Assembly: GCA_003170135.1 (NCBI GenBank)
Contig: PMZR01000032.1
Span: 1-32,789, forward strand
DNA from: Acidobacteriota bacterium
GTDB taxonomy: Bacteria; Acidobacteriota; Vicinamibacteria; Vicinamibacterales; Fen-181
Length of the DNA: 32,789 bases
Reading direction: 5' to 3'
The notes beneath the pieces were generated by a model, which saw only the letters and a list, made by a program, of their open reading frames with translations, made no database searches and was not told where the DNA came from. The stretch's first letter is position 1, and each line of letters starts with the position of its first letter. This document shows positions 1 to 7,585 of this stretch, piece by piece. The position numbers and the translations under genes are program-made.

Positions 1-2
1 TT

Positions 3-575
3 CCGGGCCTGCTGGGCATGAACATCATGGGTACGGGGCTGTGGGGCATCGGGTTCTCGATCGTGCAGGCGCGCACGCGGAAGCTGCTGAAGCGGCTTCT
101 GGCCACGCCGATGATTCGCTCCGAGTACCTGCTCGCGCATCTGCTCGCCCGGCTGGTGTTCCTCGGCCTGGAGGTGGCGGCGCTGATGATCTTCGCGTGG
201 CTCGTGTTTCACGTGCCGATGCGCGGCTCGCTCGTCGCCTTCGTGGCGGTGGCGCTGGTCGGCGCACTGTCGTTCGGCGGCCTCGGGTTGCTGCTCGCCA
301 GCCGCGCGCGCACGATCGAGGCGGTGTCGGGGTTGATGAACTTCGCGATGCTGCCCATGTGGGTGCTGTCGGGCGTGTTCTTCTCATCCGCGAATTTCCC
401 GGGCGCGATGCAGCCGGTGATTCACGCGCTGCCGCTGACGGCCCTCAACGACGCGCTGCGCGGCGTGATGCTCGACGGCCGCCCGCTGACGGGCGTGGCG
501 CCGCAGCTGCTCGTGCTGGCGCTCTGGGGCGGGGGGTGTTTCGCGGTGGCGCTGAAGATCTTCCGCTGGCGGTGA
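3..575 (+). CDS. ABC-2 type transporter permease, C-terminal part (cut by window edge)
   Basis: This is the end of an integral-membrane permease of the ABC-2 family, the membrane half of an ABC exporter for drugs, polysaccharides or lipids. The reading frame is already open at base 3, so the true start lies outside the window; about 190 residues are visible. Near the left edge is the usual amphipathic stretch (RTRKLLKRLLATPM) preceding a membrane segment in this family. Several hydrophobic helices follow, including LVFLGLEVAALMIFAWLVF and the small-residue-rich helix VALVGALSFGGLGLLLASRA. Next comes the conserved pattern around MLPMWVLSGVFF...FPGAMQPVIHALPLTALNDALR, which I recognise from NodJ/YadH-like permeases, and a last helix ending in FRWR. 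The ATPase partner would be expected just upstream, outside the window. The substrate cannot be told. Confidence 0.85.
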   Translation, partial: PGLLGMNIMGTGLWGIGFSIVQARTRKLLKRLLATPMIRSEYLLAHLLARLVFLGLEVAALMIFAWLVFHVPMRGSLVAFVAVALVGALSFGGLGLLLASRARTIEAVSGLMNFAMLPMWVLSGVFFSSANFPGAMQPVIHALPLTALNDALRGVMLDGRPLTGVAPQLLVLALWGGGCFAVALKIFRWR

Positions 576-583
576 CGTGTCGC

Positions 584-628
584 CGCAGATTCTCGCAGAA
601 CTTCCCGAGCCGCAGATTCACGCAGATT
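584..628. repeat. Three copies of CGCAGATT
   Basis: The octamer CGCAGATT occurs at 584-591, 611-618 and 621-628, in the 109-bp space between the permease and the cytochrome gene. Similar loosely repeated cagatt text is something I recall from intergenic DNA of several phyla, but its role is unknown. The last two copies are 10 bp apart, about one helical turn. Confidence 0.4.
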
Positions 629-658
629 TCCGCGATTCCCACGCAGGCGCCCGCGGAT

Positions 659-664
659 TATGAT
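659..664 (+). promoter_or_regulatory. Possible -10 element (TATGAT) for the cytochrome c peroxidase gene
   Basis: TATGAT stands out in GC-rich surroundings. It would place transcription start near base 671, about 14 nt before the ATG at 685. No convincing -35 box is visible. The call rests on one hexamer only. Confidence 0.35.
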
Positions 665-684
665 TGAGCTTTGCGGAGGGTGTC

Positions 685-1758
685 ATGAACCGCATGCGCG
701 TGGTGGTGTCGTTGTGCGGCGTCTTGCTCGGTGCGGTGGCCTGTTCGCGGCAGCCTCCGGCGGTCGCAGCGCCGGAGTGGGAGGCGGCCAATCCGCTCGC
801 GCCGCTGCCGCAGCCGCCGCTCGGCATCGACTCGCGGTTTGCGGATTTGCCGCAGCCGCCGACGCCCGAGCGCGTGCGCCTCGGCCGCTGGCTGTTCTTC
901 GACACGCGCCTTTCGGCGGACCGCACGATCTCGTGCGCGACGTGTCACAGCCCGGCGCAGGGGTTTTCGGAAACCGAGCCGGTCTCGACGGGCATCCGCA
1001 ACCAGAAGGGGACGCGCAAGTCGCCGAGTTTCGTGAACGCGGCCTGGCGGCTCTACCCGGTCTTCTTCTGGGACGGGCGCGCCGATTCGCTCGAGATGCA
1101 GTCGCTCGGTCCGATCGCCAATCCGATCGAGATGGGCAACACGCACGACGCGATGGTCCGGACCTTGTCGGCCGTGCGCGGGTACCGGACGTACTTCAAG
1201 GCGGCGTTCGGCAGCGAGGAGATCACGAAGGACCGCGTGGCGCAGGCGATTGCCGATTACGAGCGCGTGTGCACGAGCGGTGACTCGCCCTGGGACCGCT
1301 GGCGGAAACACCACGACGAGGCCGCCGTGTCACAGGAAGTCAAGAGCGGGCACGACCTGTTCTTCGGCAAGGCAGGGTGCAGCCAGTGCCATCTGGGGCA
1401 GAACTTCACCGACGACCGGTTTCACAACCTGGGAGTCGGATGGAACCCGCGCACGCGCGCTTTCGCAGACGAGGGCCGCTTCATCGTCACGAAGATCGCA
1501 GCGGACCGGGGCGCGTTCAAGACGCCGACGCTGCGCGACGTCGCGACGCACGCGCCCTACATGCACGACGGCTCCCTGGCGACGCTGCACGACGTCGTCG
1601 AACACTATCGCAACGGGGGCTTGCGCAACCCGTACCTCGATCCGAAAATCACGCGCGTGCCGCTGACGGATGCGGAGATGGATGCTTTGGTGAGGTTCAT
1701 GGAAGCGCTGACGGGCCAGAACCGGCAGGAGAAGGCGCCGACGGAATTTCCCAGGTAG
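685..1758 (+). CDS. Di-haem cytochrome c peroxidase / MauG-family lipoprotein
   Basis: This protein belongs to the bacterial cytochrome c peroxidase/MauG family. Members reduce peroxide or oxidise a protein substrate in the periplasm using two c-type haems. Two haem-binding motifs are visible, CATCH (residues 84-88) and CSQCH (232-236). The family pattern TSGDSPWDR (about 198-206) and the PYMHDGSLATL stretch, which carries the distal Met or Tyr region, are also present. The N-terminus is a short hydrophobic signal ending in GAVAC (Cys20), so it is probably lipid-anchored, although Ala at -3 is not the commonest lipobox residue. The start at 685 is chosen because GGAGGG lies 4 nt upstream; an in-frame TTG at 664 has no such site. 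The 357-residue length fits the family. Whether it is a true peroxidase or a MauG-like oxidase cannot be decided from sequence alone. Confidence 0.88.
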   Translation: MNRMRVVVSLCGVLLGAVACSRQPPAVAAPEWEAANPLAPLPQPPLGIDSRFADLPQPPTPERVRLGRWLFFDTRLSADRTISCATCHSPAQGFSETEPVSTGIRNQKGTRKSPSFVNAAWRLYPVFFWDGRADSLEMQSLGPIANPIEMGNTHDAMVRTLSAVRGYRTYFKAAFGSEEITKDRVAQAIADYERVCTSGDSPWDRWRKHHDEAAVSQEVKSGHDLFFGKAGCSQCHLGQNFTDDRFHNLGVGWNPRTRAFADEGRFIVTKIAADRGAFKTPTLRDVATHAPYMHDGSLATLHDVVEHYRNGGLRNPYLDPKITRVPLTDAEMDALVRFMEALTGQNRQEKAPTEFPR

Positions 1759-1782
1759 GTGGCAGTCGAGAGCCCGTAGCCT

Positions 1783-2349
1783 TCAGTGCACGCCGGGGCT
1801 CATCTGCAGCGTGCCCGGATCCGCGCCCAGTCGGCGGATGGCCGCCTCCCACATCGCGGACGCCTCCGTCTCGAAGACGATGTCGAGGTCCACTTCCGTG
1901 ATCAGCCAGGCCGACTGCTGCAACTCGTGTTCGAGCTGGCCCGGCGCCCAGCCGGCGTATCCCATCAACAGGCGGATGTGCCCGCCCGGCGGCGTTTCCA
2001 GCAGGTGGTGAAGCAGCGTTGGCGAGCCCGAGAGGAACAGGCCGTCGCAAATGCGAAGGGCCTCGCCCTCGTCCGGCATCTCGCCGAGCAGGATGCACCC
2101 GCGCTCGAGTTCCACCGGACCGCCAACCCAGACGTCGAGCCCGCGGCGGTTCTTCACCGGCTCGCCTTCCTGCGTGACGACCGTGGCGGCCTTGCCTGTC
2201 GGTCTGTTCAGCACGAGACCCCAGGCGCCCTCGTCGTTGTGCTGGCAGAGCAGCACCACGGTCTGCCTGAAATTCGGATCGGTGAGCTGCGGCATCGACA
2301 GCAGCAGTGCCGGCGCAACCGAGTTGCTGCGGTCGACTTCCTCGTTCAT
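1783..2349 (-). CDS. YqgE/AlgH family protein (UPF0301)
   Basis: A small cytosolic protein of the AlgH/YqgE family, whose biochemical role is still unclear although it is linked to alginate regulation in Pseudomonas. Family hallmarks are clear: LLLSMPQLTDPNF near the N-terminus, WGLVLNRPTGK, VWVGGPVELERGCIL and MGYAGWAPGQLEHEL. It has 188 residues, normal for the family. The start (ATG at 2349) gives the expected N-terminal spacing, but the only purine-rich site, GGAGG at 2351-2355, is just 1 nt from it, so initiation may be weak or use another mechanism. It converges on the cytochrome gene, with 24 bp between the stops. Confidence 0.9.
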   Translation of the reverse strand: MNEEVDRSNSVAPALLLSMPQLTDPNFRQTVVLLCQHNDEGAWGLVLNRPTGKAATVVTQEGEPVKNRRGLDVWVGGPVELERGCILLGEMPDEGEALRICDGLFLSGSPTLLHHLLETPPGGHIRLLMGYAGWAPGQLEHELQQSAWLITEVDLDIVFETEASAMWEAAIRRLGADPGTLQMSPGVH

Positions 2350-2381
2350 GCCTCCATGATAGAGGAGGCGCGCCGCTTCCG

Positions 2382-3830
2382 CTACCGTCGCTTTCCCGGG
2401 ATATCCCGGCCGTTCTGGTGGAGCAGGATGCCCGTGACGGCGCCGCCCGGGTCCCTGGTGAATTCGAACTGCGCGTCCACGGTCTTCATGAAAAACGTCG
2501 TCTCGGATTCTGGATAGGCGCGGATCTTGGGCTGGCCAGTCAACTGGATGCACAGCACGTCGCCGTCGGAGGTGACCGTGACGACGGCGTTGGGCGCCAG
2601 CTGGTACTCCCCCGCGAAGCGCGCGAGCACGTCCGGGGCCAACGCCACCTCCTTGCGGGCGTGGTACGTGGCGGCCTTGACCTCGCTCAGGGGAGTCGTC
2701 GCGTCGAGCAGGTGGAAGCCGATGTCGTCGACGATTGCGCCGCTGTTGTGAAGGACGACAACCGCGATGCGCTTCGCTTTGTCGAACCCGATGAAGGAGT
2801 GGAAGCCGTAGGTGCCGCCATTGTGCCAGATGATTTCACCGGTGCTGGTCTTGCGGATGTGCCATCCGAGCCCGACGTGCATCTCGGGCTTGCCGGCCTG
2901 GGGCGGTCCCGCGTCGTGGCGGGCGAGCTGGGTCTGCTCGATCGCGGCCCCCAGCCGATCGGCGCGCCGCCCCATGCTCGCCGCGAGGAAGGTCAGCATA
3001 TCGTTCGTCGTTGACCGCAGCGCCCCCGCGCCAGCCAGCGTCGGAAAGTCCCAGTTCTCGGTGACGAACCCCAGTGCCGTGTGACCCACGGCGAGTCGGG
3101 CCTTGAGGGCAGGTGTCAGCGTGATGCCGGTGGCCCGCAAGCCGAGCGGCGCCAAGACGCGCGTGGTCAGAATCCGTTCGTAGCTGACGCCCGCGCGCCG
3201 GGCGAGCGCGTGTCCCAGCAGGCCTCCGCCCAGGTTCGAGTACTCGTATTGTGCGCCGATGTCGCGCGTGAGCTGGTACGAGGACAGGAACTCGTACATC
3301 TGCGCCGCCGAGTAGTCCGCATAGGGGTTGTCCGGGTCCCGGGGATTCATGTTCCCGGGCAGGCGAGGCAGTCCCGAGGTGGTCGCCAGGTCGGCGAGCG
3401 TGATCTGGCGATCGCCCCGCGTCGGGACCCGCACGTCGGCCGGCAGGTACTTCGCGACCGGGTCGTTCAAGGTCACCTCGCCGCGCTGCGCCATCTCCGC
3501 GAGCAGGGTCGAGGTGAACACCTTGCTGATCGAGCCAATCTCGAACACGGTGTCGCCGTCGAGCGGGCGCTTGTCATCTTCACCCGCCGCTCCGGCCGTG
3601 ACGATCGTGCGTTTGCCGTTCGCGTCGATCAGGCCGACGACCATCCCGAGCCCGGGATGGCCGTTGAGACGGGCTGTGAGGATCTGCTGGAGGTCGGCGA
3701 CGGCCGGAAACGGCGCGGCCGGCGGCACCTGCGCGGCTGGTGCCTGCTGGGCGCAGACGAGGCGGGCGAACGGGGCCATCGCCGTGAGAGCGGCGAGGAC
3801 GACGAGCAGCGGCCACCATCGAACCTGCAT
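2382..3830 (-). CDS. Secreted serine beta-lactamase-fold hydrolase (class C/esterase-like) with C-terminal DUF3471-type domain
   Basis: A 482-residue penicillin-binding-protein/beta-lactamase-fold enzyme (Pfam beta-lactamase). A signal peptide (hydrophobic residues 6-27, probable cut after VCA) sends it to the periplasm. The three catalytic motifs are present: SISK (Ser100-Lys103), YSN (Tyr197-Asn199) and HNGG (336-339) in place of KTG. The HxG variant is common in esterases and D-aminopeptidases of this fold, so a role as an antibiotic-destroying enzyme should not be assumed. Residues from about 400 to the end form a beta-rich domain like DUF3471, often attached to these hydrolases. GGAGG lies 5 nt before the ATG at 3830. 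It may hydrolyse peptides, esters or peptidoglycan fragments. Confidence 0.88.
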   Translation of the reverse strand: MQVRWWPLLVVLAALTAMAPFARLVCAQQAPAAQVPPAAPFPAVADLQQILTARLNGHPGLGMVVGLIDANGKRTIVTAGAAGEDDKRPLDGDTVFEIGSISKVFTSTLLAEMAQRGEVTLNDPVAKYLPADVRVPTRGDRQITLADLATTSGLPRLPGNMNPRDPDNPYADYSAAQMYEFLSSYQLTRDIGAQYEYSNLGGGLLGHALARRAGVSYERILTTRVLAPLGLRATGITLTPALKARLAVGHTALGFVTENWDFPTLAGAGALRSTTNDMLTFLAASMGRRADRLGAAIEQTQLARHDAGPPQAGKPEMHVGLGWHIRKTSTGEIIWHNGGTYGFHSFIGFDKAKRIAVVVLHNSGAIVDDIGFHLLDATTPLSEVKAATYHARKEVALAPDVLARFAGEYQLAPNAVVTVTSDGDVLCIQLTGQPKIRAYPESETTFFMKTVDAQFEFTRDPGGAVTGILLHQNGRDIPGKRR

Positions 3831-3849
3831 GCGTGCCTCCAGACAACAA

Positions 3850-3874
3850 GAGCCACGAGGATTGCTCGTGGCTC
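3850..3874 (-). terminator. Perfect 10-bp hairpin downstream of nfnB
   Basis: GAGCCACGAG and its exact reverse complement CTCGTGGCTC are separated by 5 bases. On the minus strand the stem is followed by the T-rich run TTGTTGTCT, as in an intrinsic terminator. It lies after nfnB and just before the ribosome-binding site of the beta-lactamase-fold gene. It may therefore end nfn transcription or act as an attenuator for the next gene. Confidence 0.55.
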
Positions 3875-3905
3875 CCGCGGTGAACTCCGGTGGCGCACCA
3901 GCACC

Positions 3906-3940
3906 GCACTTCGCACGTCGCACCGCGCACGCCGCACGGC
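3906..3940. repeat. Heptad array, core GCAC (5 units)
   Basis: Five successive 7-bp units begin with GCAC: GCACTTC, GCACGTC, GCACCGC, GCACGCC, GCACGGC. Further irregular GCACC copies lie to the left (3895-3905). The array ends 2 bases from the stop codon of nfnB. It belongs to the window-wide family of 7-bp-period arrays at gene borders. Confidence 0.75.
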
Positions 3941-3942
3941 AT

Positions 3943-5355
3943 CTAGGCCCTGGGCGGAAAGCGCAGGAACTTGTCGATGGCGCGCGCCGCCTGGCGTCCC
4001 GCGCCCATCGCGGAAATGACGGTTGCGCCACCGCTGACGATGTCGCCGCCCGCGAACACGCCGCGCTTGGCGGTTGCCCCGGTCTGTGCGTCCGCGACGA
4101 TGTTGCCCCACTTGTTGACCGGCAAATCCGGCGTGGTCGAACGGATCAGCGGGTTGGCGCCCTGGCCGACCGCGAACACGACGGTGTCCACTTCGAGGTC
4201 GAACTCGGAGCCGGCCTTCGGCACGGGGCTTCGGCGTCCCGAGGCATCGGGCTCGCCCAGTTCCATCCGGATGCAGCGCATGGCGCGCACGCGAGACTGC
4301 GCGTCGCCGAAGATCTCGGTCGGGGCGGCCAGCATGACGATCTGGACACCCTCTTCCTCGGCGTGCTCGATCTCCTCGTGCCGGGCGGGCATCTCGGTCT
4401 TCGACCGCCGGTAGACGAGGTACGCGTTCTCGGCGCCCAGACGCAGCGCGGTGCGCACGCTGTCCATCGCGGTGTTGCCGCCGCCGATGACGGCGACGTT
4501 GCGGCTGTGGATGGCCGGCGTGTCGGCGAGCGGGAACTTGTACGCCTTCATCAGGTTCGAGCGCGTCAGGTACTCGTTCGCCGAGAAGACGCCAATGAGA
4601 TTGATGCCGGGAATCTTCGGGAAATGCGGCAGGCCGGCGCCGGTGGCGATGAAAACGGCGCCGAAGCCCAGCTCGCTGAACAGCTCGTCGATCGTGAAGC
4701 AGCGGCCGATGACGTGGTTGGTCTTGATCTCGACGCCGAGCGTCTTGAGCGCGTTGACCTCGCGCTCGACGATCGCCTTCGGCAGCCGGAACTCCGGGAT
4801 GCCGTAGATCAGCACGCCGCCGGTCTTGTGCAGCGCCTCGAAGATCGTCACGCTGTGACCCATCTTCGCCAGGTCCGCGGCCACGGTGAGCCCGGCCGGT
4901 CCGGAGCCGACGATGGCCACCTTGTGGCCGGTCAGCGGTTTCGGCTCCGCGGTGTCCACCAGGTTGTTCTGCGCGGCGAAGTCGGCGACGAAGCGCTCGA
5001 GGCGGCCGATGCCCACGGGCTCGAACTTCACGCCGAGCGTGCAGAGCTTCTCGCACTGCTCTTCCTGCGGGCACACGCGGCCGCAGATGGACGGCAGCAC
5101 GTTCTTCGCCATCAGCGTGTTGAACGCGCCCTGCAGATCCTGTTCGGCGATCTGGCGCACGAAGGTCGGGATGTCGATTTCGACGGGGCAGCCGGCCACG
5201 CACGGGCGGTTCTTGCACTGGACGCAGCGATCCGCCTCCTGCTGCGCCATTGCCGGCGTGTAGCCCAACGCGACTTCCGTGAACGCGTGGGCCCGCTCGT
5301 GCGGATCCGCGCATGGCATGGGCGTCTTCGTCTTGAGGAAGGTCTTCTTTGCCAT
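3943..5355 (-). CDS. nfnB: NADPH-binding iron-sulfur flavoprotein, NfnB/SudA/GltA-like large subunit
   Basis: A 470-residue flavoprotein of the family shared by the small subunit of glutamate synthase, sulfide dehydrogenase SudA and NfnB. The N-terminus carries eight cysteines for two [4Fe-4S] clusters: Cys44, 47, 52 and 56, then Cys91, 95, 101 and 105. Next comes the FAD motif GSGPAG (150-155) and later a NADPH-binding glycine motif (VIGGGNTAMD). No glutamine amidotransferase or large GltB partner lies nearby. Instead the gene follows an NfnA-like gene with 3 bases between them, and both sizes match the NfnAB transhydrogenase, which couples NADH and reduced ferredoxin oxidation to NADP+ reduction. 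This pairing is why Nfn is preferred over glutamate synthase. No strong ribosome-binding site is visible, so translational coupling to nfnA is likely. Confidence 0.85.
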   Translation of the reverse strand: MAKKTFLKTKTPMPCADPHERAHAFTEVALGYTPAMAQQEADRCVQCKNRPCVAGCPVEIDIPTFVRQIAEQDLQGAFNTLMAKNVLPSICGRVCPQEEQCEKLCTLGVKFEPVGIGRLERFVADFAAQNNLVDTAEPKPLTGHKVAIVGSGPAGLTVAADLAKMGHSVTIFEALHKTGGVLIYGIPEFRLPKAIVEREVNALKTLGVEIKTNHVIGRCFTIDELFSELGFGAVFIATGAGLPHFPKIPGINLIGVFSANEYLTRSNLMKAYKFPLADTPAIHSRNVAVIGGGNTAMDSVRTALRLGAENAYLVYRRSKTEMPARHEEIEHAEEEGVQIVMLAAPTEIFGDAQSRVRAMRCIRMELGEPDASGRRSPVPKAGSEFDLEVDTVVFAVGQGANPLIRSTTPDLPVNKWGNIVADAQTGATAKRGVFAGGDIVSGGATVISAMGAGRQAARAIDKFLRFPPRA

Positions 5356-5358
5356 AGG

Positions 5359-6198
5359 TTACGCGCCCTGCGCGGACATCTGGCGATAGCGCGCGAGCGC
5401 GATCGCTTCCTGTTCACGGTACGCCTTGAGCCGTGCGGACAGCTCGGCGAAATCCACCTGGTGCCCGTCGAACTCGGGGCCGTCGACGCACACGAACTTC
5501 TGCTCGCCGCCGACGGTGACGCGGCATCCGCCGCACATGCCCGTTCCGTCGATCATGATCGGGTTCAGACTGACGATCGTGCGCAGGCCAAGCGGACGCG
5601 TGACCTCGCACACCGCTCGCATCATTGGCAGCGGGCCGACGGCGACCACCTCGTCGAAGGTGTGGCCTTCGGCGAGCAGTTTCTTCAGCGCGTCGGTGAC
5701 GAGGCCGTGCGCGCCGTAGGTGCCGTCGTCGGTCGTGACGATGGTCTCGTCGGCGACCGCGCGCAGCTCTTTCTCGAGGATCATCAGGTCGCGGGTGCGG
5801 GCGCCGACCACGGCAACGACGTGGCCACCCAGCGCCTTGACCCCGCACGCGATCGGGTAGACGACCGCGGTGCCGATGCCGCCGCCGATGCAGCAGACGC
5901 GCGCGTTCGGCTCGATCTTCGTCGGCAGGCCGAGCGGCCCCGCGACATCGAGCAGGTCGTCGCCGGGGTTCATCGCATTGAGCGCGAACGTCGATTTGCC
6001 CACGCCTTGCACGATGAGCGCAATCGCGCCGCGCGCGGGGTCGGCATCGGCGATGGTCAGCGGAATGCGCTCCCCGTCCTCGCTCAGCCTGATGATGACG
6101 AACTGCCCCGGCCGCCGCTTGCGCGCGACGACCGGCGCGTCGAGCCACAGGCGGGCGACGTCAGGGGCGAGAATCTCTTTGCTGAGAATGCGATGCAC
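5359..6198 (-). CDS. nfnA: FAD/NAD-binding [2Fe-2S] subunit, NfnA/SudB-like
   Basis: A 279-residue ferredoxin-NADP reductase-type protein, close to dihydroorotate dehydrogenase electron-transfer subunit PyrK and to NfnA/SudB. The FAD-binding segment includes PGQFVIIRLSEDGERIPLTIAD (30-51, in two blocks), and the NAD domain carries GGGIGTA (105-111). The [2Fe-2S] site shows the family's unusual Asp-Cys3 pattern in DGTGMCGGC and FVCVDGPEFDG (Asp217, Cys222, Cys225, Cys237). Together with the downstream large subunit it should form the bifurcating transhydrogenase or a sulfide/polysulfide oxidoreductase. The start is GTG at 6198, with a GAGG-like site about 5 nt upstream; it is the only start giving the family's normal N-terminus. 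Its leader is long and structured. Confidence 0.85.
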   Translation of the reverse strand: MHRILSKEILAPDVARLWLDAPVVARKRRPGQFVIIRLSEDGERIPLTIADADPARGAIALIVQGVGKSTFALNAMNPGDDLLDVAGPLGLPTKIEPNARVCCIGGGIGTAVVYPIACGVKALGGHVVAVVGARTRDLMILEKELRAVADETIVTTDDGTYGAHGLVTDALKKLLAEGHTFDEVVAVGPLPMMRAVCEVTRPLGLRTIVSLNPIMIDGTGMCGGCRVTVGGEQKFVCVDGPEFDGHQVDFAELSARLKAYREQEAIALARYRQMSAQGA

Positions 6199-6846
6199 GG
6201 CAGCCTCGTGGTGTTGTGAAATCGGGTGAAGCGACTGCCGGAAAGACGGCGGCCGGGGGCAGTCGCACCCTTATCGAGCAAGCGGAGTACCAATTCATGA
6301 AATGAACGCCGCCGCGAGATCGGGCCGCTCTCCGAACGCCCCAGAACCACGGGGAGATTAACCCAAGCGCATTCGCCCGCCAAGAGGTTTCGTCTTTGGC
6401 GCTCGTCGCTCGGTCCCGGTCCCCGTTGCGGGTCCCTGGTCATCCGACCGTCCTCGGTGCTGCGCAGGGGCCATCGGAACCTCAGCCGGATCAGCCGAAC
6501 GCGGGAGCCGAAGCGCGACCGGGACCTGGCGGTCGTCCGAGATCCCGCAAGCTCGAGTGGAAGAGCTGGACAGGAAACGGGGAAGCAGCCGGTTTGGAAG
6601 AGCACCCGGATTAAGTGATGGCGGGATTCCGGCACTCGGCGGCGCATTTTGGAGGCCTGACCCGCGGCGCGGTCGCCGGCGACCGTGCGCCGATGGCCGC
6701 GGCCGGCTGCGCGCGGCGTCACATCAGATATACTCCCTGCACTCAAGCCGTCTCTTCAGGCGAGCTTTCCCAGGAAGATCGACAAGTAGGGGCCGGGAAC
6801 GTGTCGCGTTCCCCGCGACGCCCCGATTTGCCGTGCAGGAGGCGTC
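6199..6846. other. 648-bp divergent intergenic region with a structured nfnA leader
   Basis: No gene is supported here. On the nfnA side, 6224-6270 can fold as a strong hairpin: GGGT (6224-6227) plus GCGACTGCC (6231-6239) pairs with GGCAGTCGC (6258-6266) plus ACCC, with a 3-nt bulge and a further CCGG/CCGG pairing in the loop. It lies about 25-70 nt before the GTG start, so it could be a 5'-UTR regulatory structure; I could not match it to a known riboswitch. Around 6409-6450 the text repeats GGTCCC with a near-7-bp step, and its reverse complement GACCGGGACC recurs near 6520. The right end holds the possible promoter of the next gene. Confidence 0.5.
6729..6734 (+). promoter_or_regulatory. 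Possible -10 element (TATACT)
   Basis: TATACT lies in an AT-richer patch and would start a transcript near 6741, giving a leader of about 105 nt for the gene at 6847. No clear -35 box is seen. Confidence 0.35.
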
Positions 6847-7497
6847 ATGGGAGCAGGCGGGCTTTGTCAGCGACTGCCGGACTGGATCGCCACGATGCGC
6901 CGGGTCGCCAGCGAGCACCCGGGCACCGGGGCATGCACGGTGGCGACAGCCATGGAATTGTGGGCATGGACGTTCGACCACGTGCGGCGCGAGCGGTCCG
7001 AGGTGAACGCGGCCGACGTGCACGGCGAGTCGGTTCCCCTCACCGAGGCCCTCGGCTGGCTGCTGTCATCGCGGGCCTTCGTGCTCGAGATGGCACAGGG
7101 GCCCTACGCGCGAGGCACCGGCGACGCGATGGACGCGGCGCTCGGCGACGTGTGTCATGCGCACGTGGTGCGCGCGTGCGGCGAAGTGGCGCGGATCTGC
7201 GCGGAACTCGTCTTCGGAGCCCGGCGCCATCCCGCGTGGGACACCGACGGCGACGCTTGTTATCACGCGCACGACCTGGACGTGTTCGAGGAATACGTGC
7301 CGGGACTGGCCAGCACGGCGCGCGCGTATTCGGACGTCATCGAAGCCGACGGTTCGCACCCGGACAAGGCGGGTCCATGCGTCCGCTTCGACGGCGTCGA
7401 GGAGTTCGTGCGCCTTCGGTCGAAGCTCGATGGCTGCCTGGCCGGTGGTCACATCGCGAGGATCCGCGCGGCGGCCGCGTTAGGCGGCCCTCGCTGA
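6847..7497 (+). CDS. Free-standing helical protein resembling the C-terminal module of long acyl-CoA dehydrogenases
   Basis: A 216-residue, mostly alpha-helical protein. The second half (about residues 95-205) carries patterns such as ARICAELVFGARRHPAWD, SDVIEADGSHPDKAGPC and FVRLRSKLDGCL. From memory these resemble the C-terminal region of extra-long acyl-CoA dehydrogenases (the Pfam 'acyl-CoA dehydrogenase C-terminal' type), where the region is fused after the catalytic core. Here it is a separate gene 88 bp upstream of a 540-residue acyl-CoA dehydrogenase, suggesting the two polypeptides work together. It has no flavin or catalytic motif of its own. GGAGG lies 4 nt before the ATG, and codon use matches the neighbours. 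The identification is from recall and could be wrong; expression as a real gene looks likely. Confidence 0.6.
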   Translation: MGAGGLCQRLPDWIATMRRVASEHPGTGACTVATAMELWAWTFDHVRRERSEVNAADVHGESVPLTEALGWLLSSRAFVLEMAQGPYARGTGDAMDAALGDVCHAHVVRACGEVARICAELVFGARRHPAWDTDGDACYHAHDLDVFEEYVPGLASTARAYSDVIEADGSHPDKAGPCVRFDGVEEFVRLRSKLDGCLAGGHIARIRAAAALGGPR

Positions 7498-7519
7498 GCG
7501 CACCGGCGACGCCGGCACG

Positions 7520-7575
7520 GACTACCGGCTACCGACTACCGACTATCGGCAAACGACCAACAACCAACGACTAAC
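7520..7575. repeat. Heptad array, core TACC (8 units)
   Basis: Eight exact 7-bp steps: GACTACC, GGCTACC, GACTACC, GACTATC, GGCAAAC, GACCAAC, AACCAAC, GACTAAC. The array fills most of the gap between two same-strand genes and ends about 10 bp before the ATG of the acyl-CoA dehydrogenase, so it forms that gene's immediate upstream region. Confidence 0.8.
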
Positions 7576-7585
7576 GAGAGCCGAC

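Noticed and set aside
664..684. An upstream TTG start for the cytochrome c peroxidase gene
   Set aside because: The ATG at 685 has GGAGGG 4 nt upstream and starts directly with a signal peptide; the TTG would add seven residues and place the ribosome-binding site inside the gene.
2382..3830. A clinically relevant AmpC beta-lactamase
   Set aside because: The third motif is HNGG rather than KTG, and a DUF3471-type tail is present; both are common in esterase and peptidase relatives.
3328..6219. A 963-codon open frame on the plus strand across the nfn genes
   Set aside because: It is antisense to two genes with clear catalytic and cluster motifs; its product is Arg/Ala/Asp-rich without family features. 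Such long antisense frames are normal in GC-rich DNA.
6224..6270. A known riboswitch in the nfnA leader
   Set aside because: The hairpin is strong, but no conserved core of a cobalamin, SAM, FMN or similar riboswitch could be recognised. It is kept only as a structured leader.
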